A program made the position numbers and the translations under genes. The notes beneath the pieces were generated by a model that saw only the letters and a program-made list of their open reading frames with translations, was not told the origin of the DNA and searched no databases. From Gammaproteobacteria bacterium (GTDB lineage Bacteria; Pseudomonadota; Gammaproteobacteria; GCA-2400775): a stretch of DNA of 64,000 nt. This document shows, one piece after another, positions 39,942 to 50,293 of this stretch; position 1 is the first letter of the stretch, and the number at the start of each line of letters is the position of its first letter. The stretch spans positions 1-64,000 of the forward strand of contig JAADIY010000040.1 of assembly GCA_013151045.1 (NCBI GenBank), written 5' to 3'.

Positions 39942-41363
39942 ATGCCAGCAGCCAGCAGTAGCACTAACACAGTCGTCACCCGATTTGCCCCCAGCCCCAC
40001 CGGTTTTGTCCATTTGGGTAATATCCGCACCGCCTTATTCAATGTCTTGCTCAGTGGCAAGCATGGTGGCGATTTCTTGTTGCGTATTGAGGATACCGAC
40101 CAAGAGCGCAGTAAAGACGAATTTACCGCAGCATTGATGGTGGATATGCGCTGGCTCGGCCTAGATTGGGCGCAGGGTCCGACGGACGATGATGGTAAGC
40201 CAGGTGAGTATCACCAGTCACAGCGGCTCGGACTCTATCAAGAGTATTACGACAAGCTTGAAGCAGTTGGCAGTGCCTACCCCTGTTTTTGTAGTGCAGA
40301 GCGCTTGGCCGTATTAAGAAAAACCCAGTTATCAGCCGGACAACCACCACGCTATGACGGCATTTGCGCTAATCTCAGTAAAGAAGAAGTAGCGAAAAAA
40401 ATAGCAGAAGGTCAAAAACCGACACTGCGTTTTCGCGTGCCGAAATCTGAAGAAGTGACGTTTCCCGACCTCGTGCGCGGTGAGCAGCGTTTTAATAGCG
40501 ATGATATTGGCGATTTTATAATTCGTCGTGGAGACGGCACACCTGCCTTCTTTTTTACTAATGCCGTTGACGACGGTCTAATGAACGTCACCCATGTTTT
40601 GCGTGGTGATGATCATCTTACCAATACACCAAGGCAATTAATGATTCTTAATGCATTGGGTATACGCCACCCCGAGTATGGCCATATTTCCTTAATTATT
40701 GGTAATGACGGAGCGCCTTTATCAAAACGTAACGGCAGCATGGGTATTCGTGAAATGCGTGATCAAGGTTATTTCCCAGAGGCCGTGGTTAATTACTTGG
40801 CGCGCTTAGGTCATTATTATGCTGATAACAGTTTTATGACGGTTGAGGAATTGTCAGCGCAATTTGATGCTAGTCATTTGGGTAAAGCTCCAGCACATTT
40901 CGATATGACACAACTACAACATTGGCAAAAAGAAGCGCTAAACGCGGCAGACGACGATACCGTTTGGCAATGGTTAGGTGAGTCAGTGTACAAGCATGTC
41001 CCCGCAGATAAAAAAGCACTCTTTCTAAAAGCTGTTAAACCAAATATCAGTAATTCCGAACAAGGTGTCGAATGGGCTACAGTATTTTTTGGTGATGAAT
41101 TGCTAATAGAAGACGATGCAAAAACAGCAATCGATGAAGCGGGCAGTGAATTTTATGAAATCGCTACAACAGTCTTCGCTGAAGAGGCTGATTTTAAAGC
41201 AGCGATTAAAACCATAGGCAAACAAGCAGGTAAAAAAGGCAAAGCTTTGTTTTGGCCAATTCGCGCTGCACTAACAGGTAAAGTGCATGGGCCGGAAATG
41301 TCAGATTTGGCGTTGTTGTTGGGGGTGGATGAAATTGTGGCTAGATGTAAGAGGGCGAGATAG
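39942..41363 (+). CDS. gltX: Glutamate--tRNA ligase
   Basis: VVTRFAPSPTGFVHLGNIRTALFNVL...RIEDTDQERS...PLSKRNGSMGI. Confidence 0.95.
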   Translation: MPAASSSTNTVVTRFAPSPTGFVHLGNIRTALFNVLLSGKHGGDFLLRIEDTDQERSKDEFTAALMVDMRWLGLDWAQGPTDDDGKPGEYHQSQRLGLYQEYYDKLEAVGSAYPCFCSAERLAVLRKTQLSAGQPPRYDGICANLSKEEVAKKIAEGQKPTLRFRVPKSEEVTFPDLVRGEQRFNSDDIGDFIIRRGDGTPAFFFTNAVDDGLMNVTHVLRGDDHLTNTPRQLMILNALGIRHPEYGHISLIIGNDGAPLSKRNGSMGIREMRDQGYFPEAVVNYLARLGHYYADNSFMTVEELSAQFDASHLGKAPAHFDMTQLQHWQKEALNAADDDTVWQWLGESVYKHVPADKKALFLKAVKPNISNSEQGVEWATVFFGDELLIEDDAKTAIDEAGSEFYEIATTVFAEEADFKAAIKTIGKQAGKKGKALFWPIRAALTGKVHGPEMSDLALLLGVDEIVARCKRAR

Positions 41364-41374
41364 GGGTTTTCTTA

Positions 41375-41421
41375 CGCTGACCGCCAAGGAGAGCGAATCG
41401 AAGGTGAGTCGATTTTGTGCA
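41375..41421. repeat. Dispersed repeat copy C
   Basis: CGCTGACCGCCAAGGAGAGCGAATCGAAGGTGAGTCGATTTTGTGCA; shares CGCTGACCnCCAAGGAGAGnGAA and GAGTCGATTTTG with 20702-20749 and 20928-20940. Confidence 0.5.
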
Positions 41422-41759
41422 TCAACGTATATAATTTATCACAGGTAGCGACACTATCGTAACGAAAGAGCAGTCGTTTAAATGGCTTCATGTTCATGAA
41501 ACATGGCTGTCTGAAGCTGAAATAGCAGCTGACGATTATAGTTTTTAAAATTTAAAGATATTTTTTGGAAACTTTCGAATAAAGTGTTTTTCACTTGATC
41601 TATGTATAGCAGTAGCGATTCGTTCTTAGATTGATATAACACTCTAATTCAAAATAAATTCATCCTTCGTACTGCCGATACAGTAAGAGCATGATCTATG
41701 GCTCGGTGCTGGCGGTTTGCTAGCGAAATCTCAAATCGTTAAATAAGGAATAGGTGAGT

Positions 41760-43661
41760 ATGTCGTCTTCACAATCTAACGTTACGCAGGTTCGCGTTAG
41801 CACTTTAGATACGATTAAGATTATTTGGCCGTATGTTGCCGAAAACTTTATGAATCAGGTTAAGAGTATCTGGTTCATTGTTGCCTACCTGGTTTTTTTT
41901 CAAATCGCAATTTTGCAATTGCCGCTGGTTTATACCTTAACCATCGCTATTGGTATTTTTATTGTCGCCTTAGGTCTGATGTTTTTTATGGAAGGCCTAC
42001 GGCTAGGCTTAATGCCATTGGGCGAAACCATTGGCGCTGTATTGCCACGTAACGCCCCGCTTTGGGGCGTTTTGTCTTTTGCATTTCTATTAGGTATCGG
42101 CGCGACTTTCGCTGAGCCTGCTATCGCGGTGTTACGCAGTGCGGGCGCAGGAGTGTTACCGAACCAGGCACCATTACTTTATAGCTTGTTGAATGATTTT
42201 GCTAATCAGCTCGTGACCGTAGTGGGTATCGGTGTTGGGGTTGCCGTTATGCTTGGCGTTTTGCGTTTTTATTATGGTTGGTCTTTAAAGGTATTGATCA
42301 TTCCTGGTGTGCTGCTGTTAATTACCTTGACCTTAATTGCCCAGAGTAATGAAGTCATGCAGCCGGTTTTGGGCTTGGCCTGGGATTGTGGTGCGGTGAC
42401 TACTGGGCCAGTGACAGTGCCGTTGGTATTGGCTTTAGGTATCGGTGTTTGCCGTGTGCTAGGCGATGGCGATACCAGTAATGCAGGCTTTGGTATTGTC
42501 ACCTTGGCATCGTTGTTTCCGATATTGGCGGTGTTAAGTTTAAGTTTCTACCATTATTATGCGGCGGACTATTATGGTGCCAAGAATTATGAAGGTGAGC
42601 TTGTTGAAATAGTCAGTGAGGACAACACTCAGCAGCTTAATAATGATAATGAAATTGATCATACAACGGCTTTTACCCAAGAAGAATTTCAACTTTTTGT
42701 TGCGAAGGGTAAATACGATGGTGACTACACTCTACGTTTTGAAGGTGGCGATCAACGTTTAGAAGGTGGTCGTATCTTAGTTGAAGATGCGGTGATTGTT
42801 TTAGAAAAACCTAAAGCTGAAAGAGCTGACATTATTAGTGATAAGAAATGGGATCCAAATGCAAATATTGGTGAGGGTTTTCGTGAGGCTTTACTAACAT
42901 CATTGCGTGCGATTCTCCCGCTATGTGTGTTTTTAGTTTTGGCACTGTGGTTTTTATTAAGGCGCAGTGGTGAGAAATTTAAACTTACCGAAGAGTTAAC
43001 GATTGGTATTGTTTTCGCGCTTATTGGTATGGCTTTGTTTATTTTGGGTATTTTGTTAGGTCTTACGCCTTTGGGTTTGCAATTAGGTAGTAATATTCCA
43101 ACGACATTTGCCAGCCTCACTCCTTGGGGGCTACAGGGTAGTGAAGGCCCATTATTTGAAACCGAGTTTATTGGCAAGCTGGTAGCAATTTGTTTTGGAT
43201 TTTTTCTTGGATACGGTGCGACTCTGGCTGAGCCTGCTTTAAATGCATTAGGCTCTACCGTTGAGAAAATAACGGTAGGATCATTTAAAAAGAGTATGTT
43301 GATGCAGTCCGTTGCTATTGGCGTTGGTTTGGGTATCGCTACGGGTGTATTGAAAATTGCTTACAATATTCCCTTGGCCTATTTGTTGATCCCGCCGTAT
43401 CTCTTATTATTAGTATTAACCTGGATTTCATCCGAAGAATTTGTCAACTTTGGTTGGGATAGTGCGGGTGTGACAACCGGTCCGATTACAGTCCCTTTGG
43501 TATTGGCTATGGGATTGGGGATAGGTAGCGCTGTGCCGGGTGTGACGGATGGTTTCGGTATTCTCGCACTCGCCTCTGTTGGGCCAATCATTACTGTGTT
43601 GACTGTTGGTTTGATTGTTAAGCGGACACAAAGTAGTGGTATTGGCGAGGTGAAAGTATGA
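41760..43661 (+). CDS. DUF1538 family membrane protein with two tandem DUF1538 halves
   Basis: Paired repeats LGIGATFAEPAIAVLRSAGAGV / LGYGATLAEPALNALGSTVEKI and WDCGAVTTGPVTVPLVLALGIG / WDSAGVTTGPITVPLVLAMGLG. Confidence 0.88.
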   Translation: MSSSQSNVTQVRVSTLDTIKIIWPYVAENFMNQVKSIWFIVAYLVFFQIAILQLPLVYTLTIAIGIFIVALGLMFFMEGLRLGLMPLGETIGAVLPRNAPLWGVLSFAFLLGIGATFAEPAIAVLRSAGAGVLPNQAPLLYSLLNDFANQLVTVVGIGVGVAVMLGVLRFYYGWSLKVLIIPGVLLLITLTLIAQSNEVMQPVLGLAWDCGAVTTGPVTVPLVLALGIGVCRVLGDGDTSNAGFGIVTLASLFPILAVLSLSFYHYYAADYYGAKNYEGELVEIVSEDNTQQLNNDNEIDHTTAFTQEEFQLFVAKGKYDGDYTLRFEGGDQRLEGGRILVEDAVIVLEKPKAERADIISDKKWDPNANIGEGFREALLTSLRAILPLCVFLVLALWFLLRRSGEKFKLTEELTIGIVFALIGMALFILGILLGLTPLGLQLGSNIPTTFASLTPWGLQGSEGPLFETEFIGKLVAICFGFFLGYGATLAEPALNALGSTVEKITVGSFKKSMLMQSVAIGVGLGIATGVLKIAYNIPLAYLLIPPYLLLLVLTWISSEEFVNFGWDSAGVTTGPITVPLVLAMGLGIGSAVPGVTDGFGILALASVGPIITVLTVGLIVKRTQSSGIGEVKV

Positions 43662-44812
43662 CCAGCTTTCATGAGTACAATAATATTTCTATTGTTACTG
43701 CTATTATTCCGCAGCACCGAGCACAAGCAATACTTAAAAAAATATACGATAACTATGGTTATACTGCATTGCAGTTTGATGCGCGTGGCACGCTCGCACA
43801 TGACCGCTGGTATCAAGCATTTATACCTATGGTTAATCCAGAAAATGAATATTTACAATTTATTGTCTCCAGTGACAATGTAGATGATTTTATGAGCTAC
43901 TTGGTTGGGGTTGCTCAGTTACATTTACCGGGTGCTGGTGGGGCTTATTCTACTCCTTGTTTAAGTTATGCTAGTGACAGTGAAAAATTTGTTAATCGAT
44001 CTGATGTGGTTTCGAAAGATATTGTTGAGCAACCGATAAACTTCAAAAAAAATCTGTCTGTTGTCTTCGCTTTGATTCAGTCTGGGCGTACCGAGCCAGC
44101 TATTCGTGCGGCAATGCAGGCTGGGTCGCACGGTCCAATTGTCTATTATGCTGAGGGGCGTGGCACACGTGACCGTATGGGTTGGTTAAAAATCACAAAA
44201 AAACCTTATGAAGAAGTCATTATGACGATGGTCGATAAGGTAGATAAAGACTCTGTTATTGATGCCATTGTTAATGCTGGAAATATTAACGTGCCAGGTG
44301 GAGGGATATTGTATGACTTGCCTGTATCGAAGGGCATTGTTAATTTTCCGACATCGATGGGTAAACGTAGCGCATTGGCGACCACACATCAGGTGGTGGC
44401 CGCGTTAGATGAGCTAATGGGTGGTTCTGATTGGCGTGATAGAAGAGCTCTGGCTAGAGATGATAAGCAGTTGGGTGGTGAGGGCAGTTCGACAAATGGT
44501 GGAAATACTTGTTTGTTGCGTATCCTAGTGCCGCGTAAATACGTTCATACCATTATGGACGCCGCCATAGAATTTGGTGCACCTGGTACTAATGTGACTT
44601 ATGTGAAAAAATTAGCAAGTCATGCCGATGCTGATGAATCAGGCTTTATTATGCATGAGGAGATGGGTTTTATTCGTATGGTGTTACCGCAGTCACTGTC
44701 TATAAAAATTCGCGATAATTTAAAATATTATTGTACGGAGCATGATATTAATAACGTGCTGATTTGTGAGCTTGCGGTTAATAAAGTGATTCGCTATCGA
44801 AGCGAGCAATAA
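43658..44812 (+). CDS. PII-like protein with three apparent PII-type repeats
   Basis: SIVTAIIPQHRAQAILKKIYDNYGYTALQFDARGT..., LSVVFALIQSGRTEPAIRAAMQAGSHGPIVYYAEGRGT..., CLLRILVPRKYVHTIMDAAIEFGAPGTNVTYVKKL...; overlaps the DUF1538 stop. Confidence 0.8.
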   Translation: MTSFHEYNNISIVTAIIPQHRAQAILKKIYDNYGYTALQFDARGTLAHDRWYQAFIPMVNPENEYLQFIVSSDNVDDFMSYLVGVAQLHLPGAGGAYSTPCLSYASDSEKFVNRSDVVSKDIVEQPINFKKNLSVVFALIQSGRTEPAIRAAMQAGSHGPIVYYAEGRGTRDRMGWLKITKKPYEEVIMTMVDKVDKDSVIDAIVNAGNINVPGGGILYDLPVSKGIVNFPTSMGKRSALATTHQVVAALDELMGGSDWRDRRALARDDKQLGGEGSSTNGGNTCLLRILVPRKYVHTIMDAAIEFGAPGTNVTYVKKLASHADADESGFIMHEEMGFIRMVLPQSLSIKIRDNLKYYCTEHDINNVLICELAVNKVIRYRSEQ

Positions 44813-44864
44813 GGTCTAATGAATATCGCTGTTTCTCTATGCGAGTTCGTTAAGAGAGTAAGTA

Positions 44865-45251
44865 TTAGTCCCAAGAGTTGTCATAACCGAATTTTCTTAC
44901 CAGGGACTGGGATACGCGTTTGAAATCTTGTAATGAATTAGTAACTTGAAGCCCAGTCAATTCATATTCGGGATTGACGTCAGGTTTGTGCCAGCGAACT
45001 TCAGCTTCAAATATAACGCTGTGAGGTATTTGAAGATTGTTAGGTATCTTAAATGTTAGCTGTTTATAGGTTTCTTGTTTTAGGTTTTTGATGCTGGTTA
45101 ACATAAAGCCTTGCGTTGATATATCGACAAGCTTGCCAAGCTCCTCACCAGAGGCCGTATCGATAACGGCGATATTGAAAATTAATTGATGGCGTTTGCG
45201 AAGGCGGAGGTTGTCATGACTATCGTGATCGATATCTATAAGCTCGGCCAT
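44865..45251 (-). CDS. PilZ domain protein
   Basis: RKRHQLIFNIAVIDTASGEELGKLVDISTQGFMLTS... Confidence 0.78.
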   Translation of the reverse strand: MAELIDIDHDSHDNLRLRKRHQLIFNIAVIDTASGEELGKLVDISTQGFMLTSIKNLKQETYKQLTFKIPNNLQIPHSVIFEAEVRWHKPDVNPEYELTGLQVTNSLQDFKRVSQSLVRKFGYDNSWD

Positions 45252-45286
45252 TTTTTGTTTTCTGTTGGTGATTGGTTGTTACTAAT

Positions 45287-45658
45287 TTAATTTTGTCGAT
45301 GCGCAATCATAGCTTCGAGTTCTCGATTGAGCAGATTGCTGTCGCCTAAGTTCAATTCAATTATTCGTCTAAGTGTGGATGCAGATTCAGGTGCGATGTG
45401 ATCGCAACATACACCTATGAGGTTGTCATGAATATGTTTGACGGTTGCATCGTATTGAATAGGCTCATGTTCACATCCCATATCGATAGTGACCTCACAG
45501 GCGTCACCAACATTTAGTTTGCAGTGATCAGGGGATTTACTTAGTGCACCATTCAGTGAGATATCGATGAGCTTGCCATCGATATTGAGGTTGTTACGTT
45601 TGATAATGACGCGGGCATCGAAGTCGATGCGGGTGAAATGACGTTTTTCATCAGCCAT
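45287..45658 (-). CDS. PilZ domain protein
   Basis: EKRHFTRIDFDARVIIKRNNLNIDGKLIDISLNGALSKSP. Confidence 0.85.
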   Translation of the reverse strand: MADEKRHFTRIDFDARVIIKRNNLNIDGKLIDISLNGALSKSPDHCKLNVGDACEVTIDMGCEHEPIQYDATVKHIHDNLIGVCCDHIAPESASTLRRIIELNLGDSNLLNRELEAMIAHRQN

Positions 45659-45672
45659 GGCAGGCCCCCTAA

Positions 45673-46815
<1,143 letters not shown>

Positions 46816-47169
46816 TTATTTTCCAAAGTGCTCTTCATAGTCTGCTTCTTTGAAGCCAATATGCAGCTCGTTATTTAACTCTAATACGGGACGCTTAATG
46901 ATGGCAGGTTGTTCGACTAATAAATCAGCTATGGCTGATTTTGTACTGACTACTTTTTGTCCATCATCAAGTTTACGCCAGGTGGTGCCGCGACGATTGA
47001 CCAAGATATCTTGGTCAATCATTTTCAGCCATTGACTGACTTTTGTTTTGGTTAGGCCGTCAGCACGAAAATCGTGAAAGTCATAGTTGACGCCATTATC
47101 ATCTAACCAACGTCGCGCTTTACGTACGGTGTCGCAGTTTTTAATGCCATAGAGAGTGATGTTTGCCAT
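46816..47169 (-). CDS. ArsC/Spx family reductase-like protein
   Basis: MANITLYGIKNCDTVRKARRWLDDNGVNYDFHDFRADGLTKTKVSQWL. Confidence 0.9.
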   Translation of the reverse strand: MANITLYGIKNCDTVRKARRWLDDNGVNYDFHDFRADGLTKTKVSQWLKMIDQDILVNRRGTTWRKLDDGQKVVSTKSAIADLLVEQPAIIKRPVLELNNELHIGFKEADYEEHFGK

Positions 47170-47173
47170 ATTT

Positions 47174-47995
47174 TTAGATGTCGCGTAGTAGTTCGTTAAT
47201 ACCGACTTTGCTGCGTGTTTGTGCATCCACTTGTTTAACTATGACTGCGCAGTAAAGACTGTATGTGCCGTCTTTTGAAGGTAGATTCCCGGATACTACA
47301 ACAGCACCAGCAGGAATGCGGCCATAAGTGATTTCACCCGTCATGCGGTTGAAGATTTTTGTACTCTTACCAATGTAAACACCCATTGATATCACCGCGC
47401 CTTCTTCGACGATAACGCCTTCGACGACTTCTGAGCGTGCGCCGATAAAGCAATTGTCTTCAATAATTGTTGGGCTGGCTTGCAGTGGTTCTAATACGCC
47501 GCCGATACCAACACCACCGGAAAGATGAACGTTTTTACCAATTTGCGCACATGAACCGACAGTTGACCAGGTATCGACCATGGTGCCGCTGTCGATGTAG
47601 GCGCCAATGTTGACGTATGACGGCATTAATATTGCGCCAGGTGCGATATAAGAGCCGTGGCGCGCCGTTGCAGGTGGCACGACGCGAACGCCTGATTCAC
47701 GAAAATCACGTGAGTTCATATCTTGGAATTTAGAATCAACTTTATCGTAATAATTGGTAAAGCCACCTTTGACGAATTCGTTGTCGTGGATACGGAAAGA
47801 AAGCAGCACGGCTTTTTTTAGCCATTCGTTAACGACCCATTCGCCGTCGATTTTTTCAGCAACGCGTGCGCTGCCGCTGTTCAGTTGTGCCATAGCTTCG
47901 CTGACGGCTTCTTTTACGTGGGTATCTACTGCGCGTGGGGTGATTTCTGCGCGTCTTTCAAAAGCTTCTTCGATAGTTGCTTTAATATCGCTCAT
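47174..47995 (-). CDS. dapD: 2,3,4,5-tetrahydropyridine-2,6-dicarboxylate N-succinyltransferase
   Basis: [67 protein letters not shown]. Confidence 0.97.
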   Translation of the reverse strand: MSDIKATIEEAFERRAEITPRAVDTHVKEAVSEAMAQLNSGSARVAEKIDGEWVVNEWLKKAVLLSFRIHDNEFVKGGFTNYYDKVDSKFQDMNSRDFRESGVRVVPPATARHGSYIAPGAILMPSYVNIGAYIDSGTMVDTWSTVGSCAQIGKNVHLSGGVGIGGVLEPLQASPTIIEDNCFIGARSEVVEGVIVEEGAVISMGVYIGKSTKIFNRMTGEITYGRIPAGAVVVSGNLPSKDGTYSLYCAVIVKQVDAQTRSKVGINELLRDI

Positions 47996-48068
47996 TGGTT
48001 TGCTCTCCTAAATAGTAGTAAATCAGTCATTAAATTTTTTTGCCCATTTTATGGGTTTTGAAAATGAT

Positions 48069-49292
48069 TTATTGCTTGATGCAATCGCGGATGCGCTTAG
48101 CGGCATCAACACATTGTTCGAGATCGGCGACCAGTGCGACTCGAATAAAACCGCAGCCAGGGTTTACGCCATCACTTTTGCGAGAAAGATAGCTGCCGGG
48201 CAATACGGTGACATTATATTGTTGATAGAGCTGCTTGGCGAATTGTGTGTCAGATCGTTGCCAATCTTTATTACTTGAGCGGCTATCCCCAGGTCGATTA
48301 TCTAAGTTAAGCCAGAGATAAAAACCGGCATCGGGTTCAACAATATTGATGTCATGTTTGAGAATATCAATTACCGCGGCAAACTTTTCTGTATAGAGTC
48401 GGCGATTTTCAATGACGTGTGCGTTGTCTTGCCAGGCTATTGCACTAGCATGTTGTGATGGCGGTGACATAGCAGAACCGTGGTACGTACGGTATTGCAA
48501 AAACGAGTTAATTAACTTAGCGTCGCCAGCGACGAAGCCTGAACGTAAGCCTGGAGCGTTGGAGCGTTTAGACAGGCTATGAAAAACGAGGCAATTTCTA
48601 AAGTCACTACGACCGATAGATTGTGCTACTTCGAGTAAGCCGACGGGTGGCGTTCCGTTGGTTGGATAAATCTCAGCGTAGCACTCATCTGCAACAATGG
48701 TGAAATCATATAGATCGCTGAGTTCGATTAGGCGCTTTAACAGTGGTGCCGGTGCAACGGTACCGCTGGGATTGCCGGGGCTGCATAAGTAGATTAACTG
48801 ACACTGCTGCCATTGTTCTTTGCTAACGTTTTCGATGTCAGGGAGAAAGCCATTTTCACGGGTTGTGTTGAGATAAACAGCTTGGGCGCCAGCTAGCAGG
48901 GCGGCACCTTCGTATATTTGGTAAAACGGGTTTGGCATCAGCACAGCAGCCTCTTTTTCTACAAGACATTGCGCGATGGCAAAGAGCGCTTCGCGTGTGC
49001 CGTTTACCGGTAATATTTGGCTATCTGAGTTGATAGTGCCAAGCTGATAGCGCGTTGTTAAATACCCTGCAATAGCGTTACGGAGTTCATCACTACCTTT
49101 AGTTAAAGGGTAATTTGCTAGCTTATCTAATTCACTAATAAGAGCATTTTTAATCAAGTCTGGCGTTGGGTGTTTAGGTTCACCAATAGAGAGATTGATC
49201 GGCGCATAACTCTCATTTGGCACAGCATCGCCAAATAATGCGCGCATGCGCTGAAACGGGTATGGTTGTAAATTGTTTAACCCTGGATTCAT
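48069..49292 (-). CDS. dapC: Succinyldiaminopimelate transaminase
   Basis: MNPGLNNLQPYPFQRMRALFGDAVP...INLSIGEPKHPTPDLIKNAL; aminotransferase I/II fold beside dapD. Confidence 0.92.
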   Translation of the reverse strand: MNPGLNNLQPYPFQRMRALFGDAVPNESYAPINLSIGEPKHPTPDLIKNALISELDKLANYPLTKGSDELRNAIAGYLTTRYQLGTINSDSQILPVNGTREALFAIAQCLVEKEAAVLMPNPFYQIYEGAALLAGAQAVYLNTTRENGFLPDIENVSKEQWQQCQLIYLCSPGNPSGTVAPAPLLKRLIELSDLYDFTIVADECYAEIYPTNGTPPVGLLEVAQSIGRSDFRNCLVFHSLSKRSNAPGLRSGFVAGDAKLINSFLQYRTYHGSAMSPPSQHASAIAWQDNAHVIENRRLYTEKFAAVIDILKHDINIVEPDAGFYLWLNLDNRPGDSRSSNKDWQRSDTQFAKQLYQQYNVTVLPGSYLSRKSDGVNPGCGFIRVALVADLEQCVDAAKRIRDCIKQ

Positions 49293-49366
49293 AGTTCTGT
49301 TGGAATGTGTTTGGAGCGCTAAAAGCCGCCCATTATAGCGTTTTACAGAGCATTACGTATTTATAA

Positions 49367-50293
49367 ATGACAAACTCACCCCTTAACGACTTAGATACCG
49401 GCTCAGGTTTGACTTATATTTTTGCTGTATTGGCTTTGCTTGCGTCTGCGACGCTATGGGGTACGATTTGGTATCCACTACGTTTACTGCAAGAGCAAGG
49501 TTTAGAGGGGTTGTGGTGTGCTTTGCTTATGTATGGCACAGCATTAGTAGTAAGTATTCCTTGGTGGGCGCGCCATCGTGCCGCGTTTTTTCGGCGACCG
49601 CTGGTTTTAGCCTGGTTAGGGCTTGCTAGTGGTTGGGCCAATATTGCGTTTATCTTGGCAGTGATTGATGGCGAGGTCGTTAGAGTGACTTTACTATTTT
49701 TTCTTTATCCGATTTGGGCGACTTTGATAGGGCGGTTTGTGCTGCGTGAACAGATGTCTGTGCGAGCTTGGCTTGGGTTTGCAATAGCTGTCGCAGGCGC
49801 TCTAATTATGATGTGGAACCCGGATTTGGACAATCCCTTGCCACGCGATAACAATGATTGGCTAGCATTGTCTGCGGGTGTTGCCTTTGCAGTGTCAGCG
49901 GCGATTGTTAGAAGTCTTGATGAGGTTGACGTGGTACCAAAAACGATTGTTGTGTGGGCGGGTGTGGTTGTGGTTGCGGCAATATGGCTGTTGATCGATG
50001 CGGCTGAGTTTCCGGCGTTAGAGGGTAAGATTTACATGGCGGCTGTTTTGCTTGGTTTGTTTGCAACAGTGGCGATGACATTGCTCGTGCAATACGGTTT
50101 TCATCATGTGCCGGTATCTCGCTCTTCCGTTATTTTATTGTTTGAACTTGTTGCTGGCGCATTATCTGCTTACTGGTTGGCGAACGAGATACCGGTCACT
50201 AATGAGTGGTTAGGTGGGGTGGTGATTGTGTTAGGTGCGTGGTTGGTTTTGACTGTATCTGATATTGACGGTGGTGACAAAAAAACCGTTTAA
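49367..50293 (+). CDS. DMT/EamA family transporter
   Basis: Multi-TM protein with two EamA-like halves (LASATLWGTIWYPLRLLQEQG...). Confidence 0.85.
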   Translation: MTNSPLNDLDTGSGLTYIFAVLALLASATLWGTIWYPLRLLQEQGLEGLWCALLMYGTALVVSIPWWARHRAAFFRRPLVLAWLGLASGWANIAFILAVIDGEVVRVTLLFFLYPIWATLIGRFVLREQMSVRAWLGFAIAVAGALIMMWNPDLDNPLPRDNNDWLALSAGVAFAVSAAIVRSLDEVDVVPKTIVVWAGVVVVAAIWLLIDAAEFPALEGKIYMAAVLLGLFATVAMTLLVQYGFHHVPVSRSSVILLFELVAGALSAYWLANEIPVTNEWLGGVVIVLGAWLVLTVSDIDGGDKKTV

